Source: SIG588 sp964515215
GTDB taxonomy: Bacteria; Bacillota; Clostridia; Oscillospirales; Acutalibacteraceae
Length of the DNA stretch: 26,616 bases
Direction of reading: 5' to 3'
Assembly (NCBI GenBank): GCA_964515215.1
Contig: CAZESL010000019.1
Coordinates: forward strand, 1-26,616
Shown here: in pieces, positions 1 to 6,926 of the stretch
Layout of the letters: each line of letters starts with the position of its first letter
How positions within the stretch are numbered: the stretch's first letter is position 1
Position numbers and translations under genes: made by a program
The notes under the pieces: model-generated
What the model saw: only the letters and a program-made list of their open reading frames with translations
Database searches by the model: none
Told to the model about the DNA's origin: nothing

Positions 1-140
1 TTTGTAAGAAAGCGCCAAAGAACGCGGGGAACCTTTCCGATAGGTTCCCCGCACCCCTCCCAAACGGCCTGAGGGTCTACCGACCCTTAGGAATCCCATC
101 AACTTGTGTAGGCTACCCGTAATTTTTTCGATATCCGTCT
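1..140. repeat. Non-coding edge with hairpins and a partial dispersed repeat
   Basis: No gene is supported here. An 11-bp perfect stem (24-34 with 42-52, 7-nt loop) is followed by a smaller hairpin AGGGTC-tacc-GACCCT (72-87). Around 99-115, the string ACTTGTGTAGG followed by CTACCC matches the repeat near 20173-20190, so this is probably a partial copy of the same dispersed element. It lies downstream of the minus-strand ABC operon, so the first hairpin could end that transcript, but it has no good U-run in that direction. Confidence 0.5.
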
Positions 141-827
141 TTATCCATTGAATGGCTGCCATTTGTTTTTTCTATTTAATATCAATCCGATAGTTGTTAG
201 AAAAACACCAATTGTCAACAAAGGCAAACAATCTTTACAAAGACTGTTCTTCGTCACCTCAGATGTAGAGTAATAAATGAAAACGCTATATTTTTCTCCC
301 GCTTGAAAACATCCGTAGTATATGTTGAAGACCGTGTACATCACAATTATTGATACTGTCACCGCCGAGGAATGTGTAAGATAGGAAAATGCATACATTA
401 ACCCAAAATACAACACACATATAGTAGTAATACGAATAAACTCATATTGTATACTGGGAATCAATAGTGCATACACCGAAAACAGTGCCATAATATTCAG
501 TATAGATACGACAAACAAAAAGATCGCATCTAAGAAACGAGTACTCACCTTGCTGGTATACAGTACTTCACACCCCTCTCCCTCAATATAATCATGCATA
601 GCAAACATGACCCACCAAACGCTTGTCAACGGCAAAAGAATCTGACCGTATTCTTGTATGCACATTTTCAACCTTTCCCCCACACCGTATCTGTGATAAA
701 CCGCATAACTTATCAACGGAAAGAGTACATTTATAACCAAAACTGGTATATATGCCAAAAAGCCAAGGCTTTTCCAATGCAGAAAGGCACGCAACATCAA
801 GTTTTCTACATATTTTTTAATACGCAT
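141..827 (-). CDS. ABC transporter membrane subunit, small permease
   Basis: A 228-residue very hydrophobic protein with about six predicted membrane segments (roughly residues 22-42, 62-78, 98-120, 128-150, 152-172 and 200-218). No soluble domain is seen. It begins inside the 3' end of the ATPase gene (22-bp overlap, 806-827), so the two are translationally coupled and almost certainly form one transporter. This is the architecture of an ABC-2 type export permease, but no diagnostic motif is visible and the substrate is unknown. Base composition is AT-rich, like the rest of this operon and unlike the genes after 4.7 kb. It is the last gene of the unit. Confidence 0.8.
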   Translation of the reverse strand: MRIKKYVENLMLRAFLHWKSLGFLAYIPVLVINVLFPLISYAVYHRYGVGERLKMCIQEYGQILLPLTSVWWVMFAMHDYIEGEGCEVLYTSKVSTRFLDAIFLFVVSILNIMALFSVYALLIPSIQYEFIRITTICVLYFGLMYAFSYLTHSSAVTVSIIVMYTVFNIYYGCFQAGEKYSVFIYYSTSEVTKNSLCKDCLPLLTIGVFLTTIGLILNRKNKWQPFNG

Positions 828-1651
828 ATATATCCATCCTCAATTTGCGGTGTGGTCGGCAAAAAAGTCTGTGGGAAAGAGGTAAGTATCTTCACCATAA
901 CCTCTCCGTTGTGTTCCTCACGCTTTTGTATAATATAGTCTCCCTGTATAGTTGCTACTTGCATCTCCGGTATCCAATATGTTTTTCCTTCAGCGAATGT
1001 CTGTATTTGTGCACAACTTCCGCTCGCGCCGACCTGTCCATCTTTCATAATCAAAATGGTATTACACACCGCCTCCACATCCTCTACGATATGCGTAGAA
1101 AGGATAACCACCCTATTCTCTTTTATCTGTGACAAAATCGTTTTAAAACGAAGCCGTTCTTCTGGATCCAATCCGGCAGTGGGCTCGTCAAAAATTATTA
1201 CATGCGGATCGCCCAACAGCGCCTGCGCGATGCCAAGTCTTCGAATCATACCGCCGGAAAGCGTTCCGACACGGTCATGCATTCTATCACTAAGATTTAC
1301 CATCTCAACACACTCTTCAATCGACACATCCCCCTTCTTTAAGTCTATATTTTTTAAAGAAGCAAGCAAGCGTAGCATTTCAATTATTGTCAGTTCTTTA
1401 AAAAGACCAAATTTTTGTGGCAAGTAACCAACATCCGAAAGATAGTCCTTACACCGGCGAACACACTCGCCACGGTATAGGATCGTCTCCTTCTTCACAT
1501 CGTACAATCCTGTTATACATCGTAATAAAGTCGTTTTTCCTGCACCATTGGGGCCTAACAATCCGTAAACACCGCCTGTAAAAGAATAAGAAAAATGATT
1601 AAGCACAGTTTTTTTGCCAAATTTTTTGCTTAAATTCTGAATGGTTAACAC
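806..1651 (-). CDS. ABC transporter ATP-binding protein
   Basis: The cytoplasmic ATPase of an ABC exporter. Visible motifs are Walker A GPNGAGKTT near the N-terminus, signature LSGGM, Walker B VIIFDEPTAGLDP and the switch histidine in ILSTHIVEDVE. The family is the DrrA/CcmA-like ATPases that pair with ABC-2 permeases. About 60 residues after the last motif form a C-terminal extension, as in many such exporters. The frame opens at a GTG at 1669, but a second GTG at 1651 is preceded by a G6 run at suitable spacing and gives the usual family N-terminus MLTIQNLSKKFG, so 1651 is preferred. It starts just after the large permease stop (1671) and overlaps the small permease. Confidence 0.9.
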   Translation of the reverse strand: MLTIQNLSKKFGKKTVLNHFSYSFTGGVYGLLGPNGAGKTTLLRCITGLYDVKKETILYRGECVRRCKDYLSDVGYLPQKFGLFKELTIIEMLRLLASLKNIDLKKGDVSIEECVEMVNLSDRMHDRVGTLSGGMIRRLGIAQALLGDPHVIIFDEPTAGLDPEERLRFKTILSQIKENRVVILSTHIVEDVEAVCNTILIMKDGQVGASGSCAQIQTFAEGKTYWIPEMQVATIQGDYIIQKREEHNGEVMVKILTSFPQTFLPTTPQIEDGYICVLKNM

Positions 1652-1670
1652 CTTTTTCCCCCCAAGCACA

Positions 1671-3575
1671 TCATAGTTCGTTCAAGAAGCGCACAAATGA
1701 CCGTGTGTCGTTGCCATCGAAGAGATAGTCTTCTATCTTTTTGCGCAATACATCTTCTTCCAACTGTTCCACCTTCTTTTTAAAGAGCGTAGCAGTACGC
1801 TGATCCTTTGTTAATCCTTTCTCCTTCTCCACATATGTATCAAGTGCTTCCCGATTGTTGAGATACATATCCCAATAATAGTACAACGTTCGCTTTTTAT
1901 CTAACACCTTGGTATACAGCGCATAATTTTGGGGCAAAATTGTAAGTTGAGTAGTAAGCAAATAATCCGAAAAACCGACAATTGTATCACTGTGTTGGTT
2001 AACATTTGGCGCGATCAGTATCTTATCGACATTTTGCTCTATTTCCAGAAAGGCCTGTACATCCTGTGCGAGATTCTCTGCGGAAAACTCTTGGGTATTA
2101 AAGGTTGGATATATGATCTCAACCCCTTCTACCGTAGTGCTTTCAAAAAAGCCGCTCATCATAGTTACACCATTTGATTTTCCTGCAAACCTACCATCGC
2201 CATCAGAAGGGAGATTAGTAAATATCTCTTTGGGGGACGATACCGTGAGAAAAAACTCGGTCTCATAGGGAAGGACATGCGTAGCCATACTTTGGAAATC
2301 ACTTGTCATAATATGCCATTGTCCTGCAATGGGGTAATATGCAAAGTAACCAGGAAGGAAAACCCCCTGCGAATTGCTGTAAAAACGTGAATTGTATCCA
2401 GAATAAGTAAACACCAATTCCGACAGCACCCCATTGGAATACACCTCCACAAGATCAATATCTTGTCTGAAAGACAATGCTACTCCGTTTTGATCTCTTA
2501 TGCTTTGAACTTTGTAATTGTGATACAACGTAAAAGGATAAATCGCAAGATTTGTTGTATCCACTTTTATTTTAGCGGTCACGTATAATTGTTCCTTCAC
2601 TTTCACATCCAACACATACTCTGTAACTCGAAACTCCGCTGGTATCTCTTCTTCATTGTTATTACCTGTATACATAGAAGAATAGAACATACTGTCCCCA
2701 AACAAAACACCATCCAGTCTGTAACTTCTATCAACTCTAGACGAGGGCCACAAACCAACCACCGCATTCACAAGACATGCTATTATACAAACGCATGCTA
2801 CTCCGCGTAGCAGTCGCTGTGACGGTTTGGTCACCTTAAGGACAACAACCGCCAGCGAAACCAACATCCAAAACAATATCACCGCTATCTTATATGGCAA
2901 AAGTGATATGCCAAACGCATATAAGGGTGTCCAATCCAAATCCAAAGGGAAAATGTTAAAGAAATCAAATAGAAAGAAAATATCCACAGCCTCTCTTGTT
3001 GCTTCTGATACAAGAAAAGCCAGCATACCGCCCAATGGACTGCTAAACAATGCAAACAACACCATAATCGAATACGCAAACAATGGTTTAAGGCTGAGAG
3101 CGGCTGCCATCCCAAGCAGTGCACCTGTCAGTGGCACCAAAAACATATACACAAAAAGGCATCCTATCATATGTCGTAAGTAAAGACCTCCCGCAAGAGC
3201 AGTCGTAGGATATAACCAATTAAATACAAATGACATAACCGTAAAAACAAAGATTAGAAAAACAATCCACACAAACTGACTGCCTACGAATTTCCCTTGG
3301 CCGTTCTTGGTTGCCTGTAAACATTCCTCCAAACCCGCTTTTTGCGGTTTTGCAAACAATACGTAAGAAAAAAACAAAAAGAATACCGTACAAAGTAACG
3401 ACATTGACAACGTTACAGACAAAAACCCAATTGCCGGTTGATTTGGAATGTAGGTCGACATAGCAAGAAAAGACTTCCTGTATTCCCAAAAAGTATAACA
3501 AAAAAACACCGTATATCCCATCATCAAAAACAAATTCTTGTATAGAACTTTTGATGTCTGCGCAAACAATCTCAC
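1671..3575 (-). CDS. Large ABC-2 type permease with C-terminal extracellular domain
   Basis: A protein of about 634 residues. The N-terminal part (to about residue 275) carries some six or seven hydrophobic segments. A last segment, near CVCIIACLVNAVVGLW, leads into about 350 polar, aromatic-rich residues predicted to lie outside the cell. This resembles permeases fused to an M1-aminopeptidase-like extracellular region, but I see no HExxH zinc motif, so peptidase activity is not claimed. The longest frame starts at 3593, but its ATG lies just upstream of a GGAGGG Shine-Dalgarno placed 6 nt before a GTG at 3575, so 3575 is chosen. It follows the secreted-protein gene after a hairpin and is followed directly by the ATPase. 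AT-rich; the substrate is unknown. Confidence 0.75.
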   Translation of the reverse strand: MRLFAQTSKVLYKNLFLMMGYTVFFCYTFWEYRKSFLAMSTYIPNQPAIGFLSVTLSMSLLCTVFFLFFSYVLFAKPQKAGLEECLQATKNGQGKFVGSQFVWIVFLIFVFTVMSFVFNWLYPTTALAGGLYLRHMIGCLFVYMFLVPLTGALLGMAAALSLKPLFAYSIMVLFALFSSPLGGMLAFLVSEATREAVDIFFLFDFFNIFPLDLDWTPLYAFGISLLPYKIAVILFWMLVSLAVVVLKVTKPSQRLLRGVACVCIIACLVNAVVGLWPSSRVDRSYRLDGVLFGDSMFYSSMYTGNNNEEEIPAEFRVTEYVLDVKVKEQLYVTAKIKVDTTNLAIYPFTLYHNYKVQSIRDQNGVALSFRQDIDLVEVYSNGVLSELVFTYSGYNSRFYSNSQGVFLPGYFAYYPIAGQWHIMTSDFQSMATHVLPYETEFFLTVSSPKEIFTNLPSDGDGRFAGKSNGVTMMSGFFESTTVEGVEIIYPTFNTQEFSAENLAQDVQAFLEIEQNVDKILIAPNVNQHSDTIVGFSDYLLTTQLTILPQNYALYTKVLDKKRTLYYYWDMYLNNREALDTYVEKEKGLTKDQRTATLFKKKVEQLEEDVLRKKIEDYLFDGNDTRSFVRFLNEL

Positions 3576-3598
3576 AGCGAACCCTCCACACATTGAAA

Positions 3599-3626
3599 AG
3601 GGAGCAGCCCTATTGGTCCGCTCCCT
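3599..3626 (-). terminator. Hairpin between secreted-protein gene and ABC genes (attenuator-like)
   Basis: The arms AGGGAGC (3599-3605) and GCTCCCT (3620-3626) form a 7-bp stem, extended by partial inner pairing. Read on the minus strand it is followed by CTTTTC, a short U-run. It sits just after the stop of the small secreted protein and before the permease start. It is most simply a partial terminator that makes the secreted protein more abundant than the transporter. Confidence 0.55.
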
Positions 3627-3632
3627 CCGTAG

Positions 3633-4016
3633 TTAGTTGCTTATCTCAGCAAAGGCATGACAATTTTTATACAGACAAAGATAAGTATTGACCTGTACTC
3701 GCCAAGAAATTGACTGATCCAATTGCGACGACGACAGTGGAGAGGAAATACTCCTATTAGGCTCCAAGGCGACGGCGTTTTTATCAGTCACCCACTTGGT
3801 TCCATTATGATACTTGTAATCAAAAAATACTTTTCGGGCGGAATCTTCATAATTTATTGCCGTGGTCAATCGAATTTGCCTTCCAAATAACACACCTGTC
3901 CAAACAGACTTCTCATCTGTGGTTAGTGTCGCTGAGGCCGTATCAGCAGAAACAGGTAATATCATAGCTAAAACGAGCATCACAACAGACAAAAAAACAC
4001 ATAAAGTTCTCTTCAT
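3633..4016 (-). CDS. Small secreted protein of unknown function
   Basis: A 127-residue protein with a clear Sec signal peptide: MKRT, then a hydrophobic core through about residue 19, and a probable cleavage after PVSA. The mature part of about 103 residues is polar and looks beta-rich. It ends with two cysteines four apart (YLCLYKNC) that could form a disulfide. The longer frame opens at 4058, but AGGAGG lies directly before the ATG at 4016, which sets the start. It is the first gene of the AT-rich unit, separated from the ABC exporter by a hairpin. A secreted bacteriocin-like or sensor protein paired with its transporter is possible, but I do not recognise the family, and the Sec signal means it need not use this exporter. 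Confidence 0.75.
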   Translation of the reverse strand: MKRTLCVFLSVVMLVLAMILPVSADTASATLTTDEKSVWTGVLFGRQIRLTTAINYEDSARKVFFDYKYHNGTKWVTDKNAVALEPNRSISSPLSSSQLDQSISWRVQVNTYLCLYKNCHAFAEISN

Positions 4017-4102
4017 ATCAAAACCTCCTAAAGCACATTTATCAAAGCATAAGTTCATGCCAATTCAAAAAAACATGGGACTCTCCTTGTTTTGTTGTAT
4101 AT

Positions 4103-4131
4103 ATAATATCATGAATAGTATTTGATGTCAA
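4103..4131 (-). promoter_or_regulatory. Sigma-A type promoter of the secreted-protein/ABC unit
   Basis: On the minus strand a consensus -35 TTGACA (4126-4131) and a -10 TATTAT (4103-4108) are 17 bp apart. This places the start of transcription near 4096 and leaves a leader of about 80 nt before the ATG at 4016. This is one of the best promoters in the window. Confidence 0.75.
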
Positions 4132-4182
4132 TTGTCATATTTTCACGAATATAATAAATTTTTTTGTGGTTTTAAACAACCT

Positions 4183-4470
4183 TCAAGTTCCAAAATTAGA
4201 AGTGGCTCCAACATGAGACGACTTATGCACCAAAAGCATTTGCACCATTTTATGAAATATCAACCTCGGCAAATCATGCCGTGTTGAAAAACACCGAATA
4301 ACTATTTCCTGTCGATAAATTGGCGTTTTTTTGCTGATGCATAGCAGATTTTTAATGATTTGCTGTATATCTTCTCTCAATTCATTGTATATGATTTTTC
4401 GACGATATTTGGGCGTGAAAACAATATGATACTTGCATACCCACTTTGTATGTGCTAAACTATTTGCCAT
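4183..4470 (-). pseudogene. tnpA: Truncated IS200-type TnpA transposase
   Basis: A 95-codon frame starting MANSLAHTKWVCKYHIVFTP, followed by KYRRKIIYNELREDIQQIIKNL, which is the standard N-terminus of IS200/IS605-family Y1 transposases (normally about 150 residues). After residue about 42 the sequence no longer resembles the family: the HxH pair and the active-site tyrosine are missing, so it cannot be functional. The start at 4470 is set by AGAAAGGA upstream. The same frame is open further upstream to 4680 only because the left-end hairpins lack stops. The downstream part may be unrelated flanking DNA fused by deletion. Confidence 0.75.
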
Positions 4471-4540
4471 AAGGGACATCCTTTCTGTTTTGAATTTGGT
4501 GGCTTGAACAATCACCATCATAACAGAAAGAATGTCCCTT
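4471..4540 (-). promoter_or_regulatory. RBS-sequestering hairpin in the tnpA leader
   Basis: Arms of 19 nt (4471-4489 and 4522-4540) are complementary except for one position, which can still pair as U-G in the minus-strand RNA. One arm contains the AGAAAGGA Shine-Dalgarno of tnpA and ends at the start codon. Translational repression by such a leader hairpin is known for IS200, and this copy still has it although the transposase is broken. Confidence 0.65.
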
Positions 4541-4556
4541 TGCTTAAACTTTAATC

Positions 4557-4605
4557 CCGCCCGCATAGCGGGCGGTTGTTGAGCGCTCACCTTCGGCGAG
4601 CGCTC
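4557..4605. repeat. IS200 left-end hairpins
   Basis: There are two adjacent perfect 8-bp stems: CCGCCCGC/GCGGGCGG with a 3-nt loop (4557-4575), and GAGCGCTC/GAGCGCTC, a self-complementary arm pair with a 9-nt loop (4581-4605). Subterminal hairpins are the structures IS200/IS605 transposases bind, so they support the left-end assignment. Confidence 0.55.
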
Positions 4606-4625
4606 TGACGCTAAAGCACTAACGC

Positions 4626-4688
4626 AAAGAGCGAATGTACCTTTCAAGATACATTCGCTCTTTTTTATTCCTATGCCCACCCGCCGTA
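4626..4688 (-). repeat. 62-bp module, copy 1 (IS200 end hairpin)
   Basis: Read on the minus strand: TACGGCGGGTGG, CATAGGAATAAAAA, then a 14-bp stem (4626-4639 with 4650-4663, 10-nt loop). Almost the same module occurs on the plus strand at 19977-20038. On the plus strand the stem is followed by six T and would be a good intrinsic terminator. It lies just downstream of the DUF4091 stop codon. Confidence 0.65.
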
Positions 4689-4702
4689 TTGGTGGCTTTT
4701 TC

Positions 4703-6331
4703 TTATTCTCCCAACCGTTTCACCATTGCCTCGTGCAAGGACAGCAGATACTCGCTCTCCTTCGGGTATGCGTCAAACCGCAACTCCCCGCCTGCGGCGG
4801 CATCGATCATTTCGACCACTGCACGGCGTCCGATCTTCTCCTCCAGCGTGCGGCAAAGCGCGACGTCCTGCATCGCGTGGAAGGTCACCTCGCCGCGGAT
4901 AGAGGGATACACCCCGTCTTTCACGGGATACACGATGAACGGGTCACCCGACGGATACGTCCCGTCACACGAGGTGGTGAGGTACGGGTCCACGGGATAC
5001 AGCGACACGGCGCTGTTGTAGAAGTTGTACCCCCAATGCAGGAATCCTTTCACGTCGTACTTATACATCAAAAACCCGAGAATACGCACGCGGGCGGACG
5101 GCATCGCCATAAAGGAATTCGGGAACACGGTCTGCGGTCCGCAACAGTAGTACACCCACTGTTCGGGAACGTCGTGCTCCAAAAACTCCGCGATATGGGC
5201 GACACTCGTGACGGGACACTCCACCAGCCCCCGCTCGTAAAACGCGTAATCCGACAGCGCGTCCAACGTTTTGGACTCCCCGAGCAAGGGACGCAGAATA
5301 TCGGCGGCAGTTTTATAAGCCGCCATCGTCTCCATATTCGGCTCATCCGAGATGTGGTAATAGGTCTGCTTTTCGATGCCGAGTGCCCTCACCTCGGCGG
5401 CGATCGCCGCAATATACTGCTTCAAAAAGGTAATGTAGGCGGGTGAATCCGACGGCGTGTGCCAACCGAAGAGATATCCTTCCTCGCCGTTTTCGCGCAC
5501 CATGATGTTCGGGGCACATTTGGCACCCCATTGCGAGAACATGTGCGCCGTTTCAAAATAGCGGATACCGTGCTTTTGGCACAGCGCAATATACCGACGG
5601 AATTTTTCAAAGCCGAAGGTGTAGGTATCCCCCGCCTTTTCAATATCTACCAACTGCACACAGGGGCGGGCGGTACCCACCTCGGTATCCAAGGGCGGTG
5701 TGTGGGTGGGAACCAGTAACATATTGATACCCATATCCGCCGCCGCTTCAATGTAGTTTTCAATGAGCGCCCAGTGTTCTTCCGAAAAGGCGGGCACACC
5801 GTGCGCCGTGGCAATGCAGTCGAGATAGAACCAACGGGTGTACGGCACCTCCCGCGCGGCGATCACGGCAGGCGCGACCGTGACGGTCATCTCCGCCGTC
5901 ACCGCCACCTGCTCATGGGTGGTGAACACCACCCGCACGGGGTATTCTCCCGCTGCGGCATCCCGCGGGATATCCAGTTTCACCCACAAGACGGCGTTTT
6001 GCCCGCGTCCCACCGTGAAGGCGGTGGTATTCTCCGTGAGCGGCACCAAAATATCGGGCATGGTACCCGCCGTTTCGGTGAGGTAGCCGTCCCCCGTGAT
6101 ATCCTCCGTCGCGGGTTGATCCAACACGGCATCCCGCACGCGGTAAAGGCGAATGTGTTGTGCAAGCGGCGACTCCACCGCCACCGACAAAAAGCCGTGG
6201 CTGTCGGCCGTCACCGCCACCTGCCACGACACCCGTTCGCCGCACAGGGCGGCACACGCCGTCACCGTATCGTAGGTATACCCCGCCCGCACCTTTTCGA
6301 GCGAGGAGATCTGTTGGATTTGAAGATTCAT
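4703..6331 (-). CDS. DUF4091 domain protein, glycosidase-like
   Basis: A 542-residue protein without a signal peptide. The first roughly 165 residues are a beta-rich domain. They are followed by a TIM-barrel-like region with YYHISDEPN (about residue 344), which looks like a glycosidase acid/base site. A C-terminal stretch WGYNFYNS...DPYLTTSCDGTYPSGDPFIVYP, followed by a PSIRGE motif, is typical of DUF4091. Members are thought to act on glycans, but the substrate here is unknown. The ATG at 6331 overlaps the stop of the upstream RAYT gene as ATGA, with GGGAGG in place as Shine-Dalgarno, so the two may be translationally coupled. It is GC-rich like the core genome. The protein has usual family length and seems intact. 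Confidence 0.85.
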   Translation of the reverse strand: MNLQIQQISSLEKVRAGYTYDTVTACAALCGERVSWQVAVTADSHGFLSVAVESPLAQHIRLYRVRDAVLDQPATEDITGDGYLTETAGTMPDILVPLTENTTAFTVGRGQNAVLWVKLDIPRDAAAGEYPVRVVFTTHEQVAVTAEMTVTVAPAVIAAREVPYTRWFYLDCIATAHGVPAFSEEHWALIENYIEAAADMGINMLLVPTHTPPLDTEVGTARPCVQLVDIEKAGDTYTFGFEKFRRYIALCQKHGIRYFETAHMFSQWGAKCAPNIMVRENGEEGYLFGWHTPSDSPAYITFLKQYIAAIAAEVRALGIEKQTYYHISDEPNMETMAAYKTAADILRPLLGESKTLDALSDYAFYERGLVECPVTSVAHIAEFLEHDVPEQWVYYCCGPQTVFPNSFMAMPSARVRILGFLMYKYDVKGFLHWGYNFYNSAVSLYPVDPYLTTSCDGTYPSGDPFIVYPVKDGVYPSIRGEVTFHAMQDVALCRTLEEKIGRRAVVEMIDAAAGGELRFDAYPKESEYLLSLHEAMVKRLGE

Positions 6332-6849
6332 AGGTCACCCTCCCGTTTGAACGGATCGTTTTGGATGTATTCGGCCTTGGTCAGATAATCGTTTTCATCG
6401 CGTATGACGTGTTCGTAATACGATTTTTGCCACAGGCGGCCCGTAGGGAACGGTTCCAAACCGTTCCGTCTGCATTCCTCGTTAATTCTTTTGGCGGCAA
6501 ACGTTTTGAATTGCCTTATGATTTCGGGTATTCCGAAACGATATTGGGACGTTCGCGGAACGGTCACGGACCGTTCCCTACGATCGTATATTTCAATAAT
6601 ACCGTGTACGTGATCGGGCATAATTACATGTTCACGCAACCGTATATGGTTATGATTTTCCAAATCATTCCACGTGAAATCCACAATGCGGCCAAAATCG
6701 TTCAAATACATTTCACCGTTATGTATTTCCCCGAACAACCTCTGCCGATTATGGGTACATATCGTTATGAAATAATACCCATTCTGCGTATAATCATAAT
6801 TCTTCAACCGTATGCTCTTACGCTTCGGCAATTCCTCCACCGTCGTCAC
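6328..6849 (-). CDS. REP-associated tyrosine transposase (RAYT)
   Basis: A 173-residue Y1/HUH transposase-like protein. KNYDYTQNGYYFITICTHNR (about 16-35) is the family N-terminus. MPDHVHGII holds the HxH pair H80/H82, and LWQKSYYEHVIRDENDY holds the catalytic tyrosine (Y144 or Y145). NDP near the C-terminus matches the usual NP motif. RAYTs act on GTAG- or GGAG-headed REP hairpins, and such hairpins occur in this window. Two lie inside this very gene, encoding residues 90-98 (after HUH) and 128-136 (before the tyrosine). The start is a GTG at 6849; a second GTG at 6840 would give the more usual MEELPKRK start. No insertion-sequence ends flank it, as expected for a domesticated RAYT. It lies behind the dnaJ terminator and overlaps the DUF4091 gene. 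Confidence 0.9.
   Translation of the reverse strand: MTTVEELPKRKSIRLKNYDYTQNGYYFITICTHNRQRLFGEIHNGEMYLNDFGRIVDFTWNDLENHNHIRLREHVIMPDHVHGIIEIYDRRERSVTVPRTSQYRFGIPEIIRQFKTFAAKRINEECRRNGLEPFPTGRLWQKSYYEHVIRDENDYLTKAEYIQNDPFKREGDL
6443..6467 (+). repeat. GTAG-headed REP-like hairpin inside the RAYT gene (copy A)
   Basis: GTAG (6443-6446) is followed directly by a perfect 9-bp stem GGAACGGTT / AACCGTTCC with a 3-nt loop (6447-6467). It is opposite in orientation to copy B. In the coding frame it gives residues NGLEPFPT just before the catalytic-tyrosine motif. Confidence 0.75.
6557..6581 (-). repeat. GTAG-headed REP-like hairpin inside the RAYT gene (copy B)
   Basis: On the minus strand GTAG (6581-6578) heads a perfect 9-bp stem GGAACGGTC / GACCGTTCC with a 3-nt loop. 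It encodes RRERSVTVP just after the HUH motif. Seven of the nine stem positions at the GTAG foot equal copy A, and the two form an inverted pair with GTAG outermost. Confidence 0.75.
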
Positions 6850-6891
6850 CCTCTCGCAGGCATTATACCCTATTTTTCAAAAAATGGCAAG

Positions 6892-6920
6892 AAAAAAGCA
6901 GGTGTCGATCACCTGCTTTT
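6892..6920 (-). terminator. Intrinsic terminator of the hrcA-grpE-dnaK-dnaJ operon
   Basis: The minus-strand stem is AAAAGCAGGTG / CACCTGCTTTT, 11 bp with a 5-nt loop, continuing into six T. It lies immediately after the dnaJ stop at 6927. Confidence 0.85.
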
Positions 6921-6926
6921 ACTCAT

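Larger units (their letters stand above)
4183..4676 (-). mobile_element. Decayed IS200-type insertion sequence
   Basis: The segment keeps the left end of an IS200-type element, with three hairpins and the regulatory hairpin before the transposase start. It then has only the first roughly 40 recognisable residues of the transposase. The catalytic HUH motif, the nucleophilic tyrosine and a right end are not visible. The left limit of the remnant (4183 here) is set by the end of the open frame and is uncertain. The element directly borders the AT-rich ABC locus. Confidence 0.65.

Noticed and set aside
1671..3575. M1 aminopeptidase activity in the large permease
   Set aside because: The overall layout resembles permease-aminopeptidase fusions, but no HExxH zinc motif is visible in the extracellular part.
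3633..4016. Lanthipeptide or other modified-peptide precursor
   Set aside because: It has a Sec signal peptide and no leader of that class. No modification enzyme lies nearby, and the mature part is too long and uniform.
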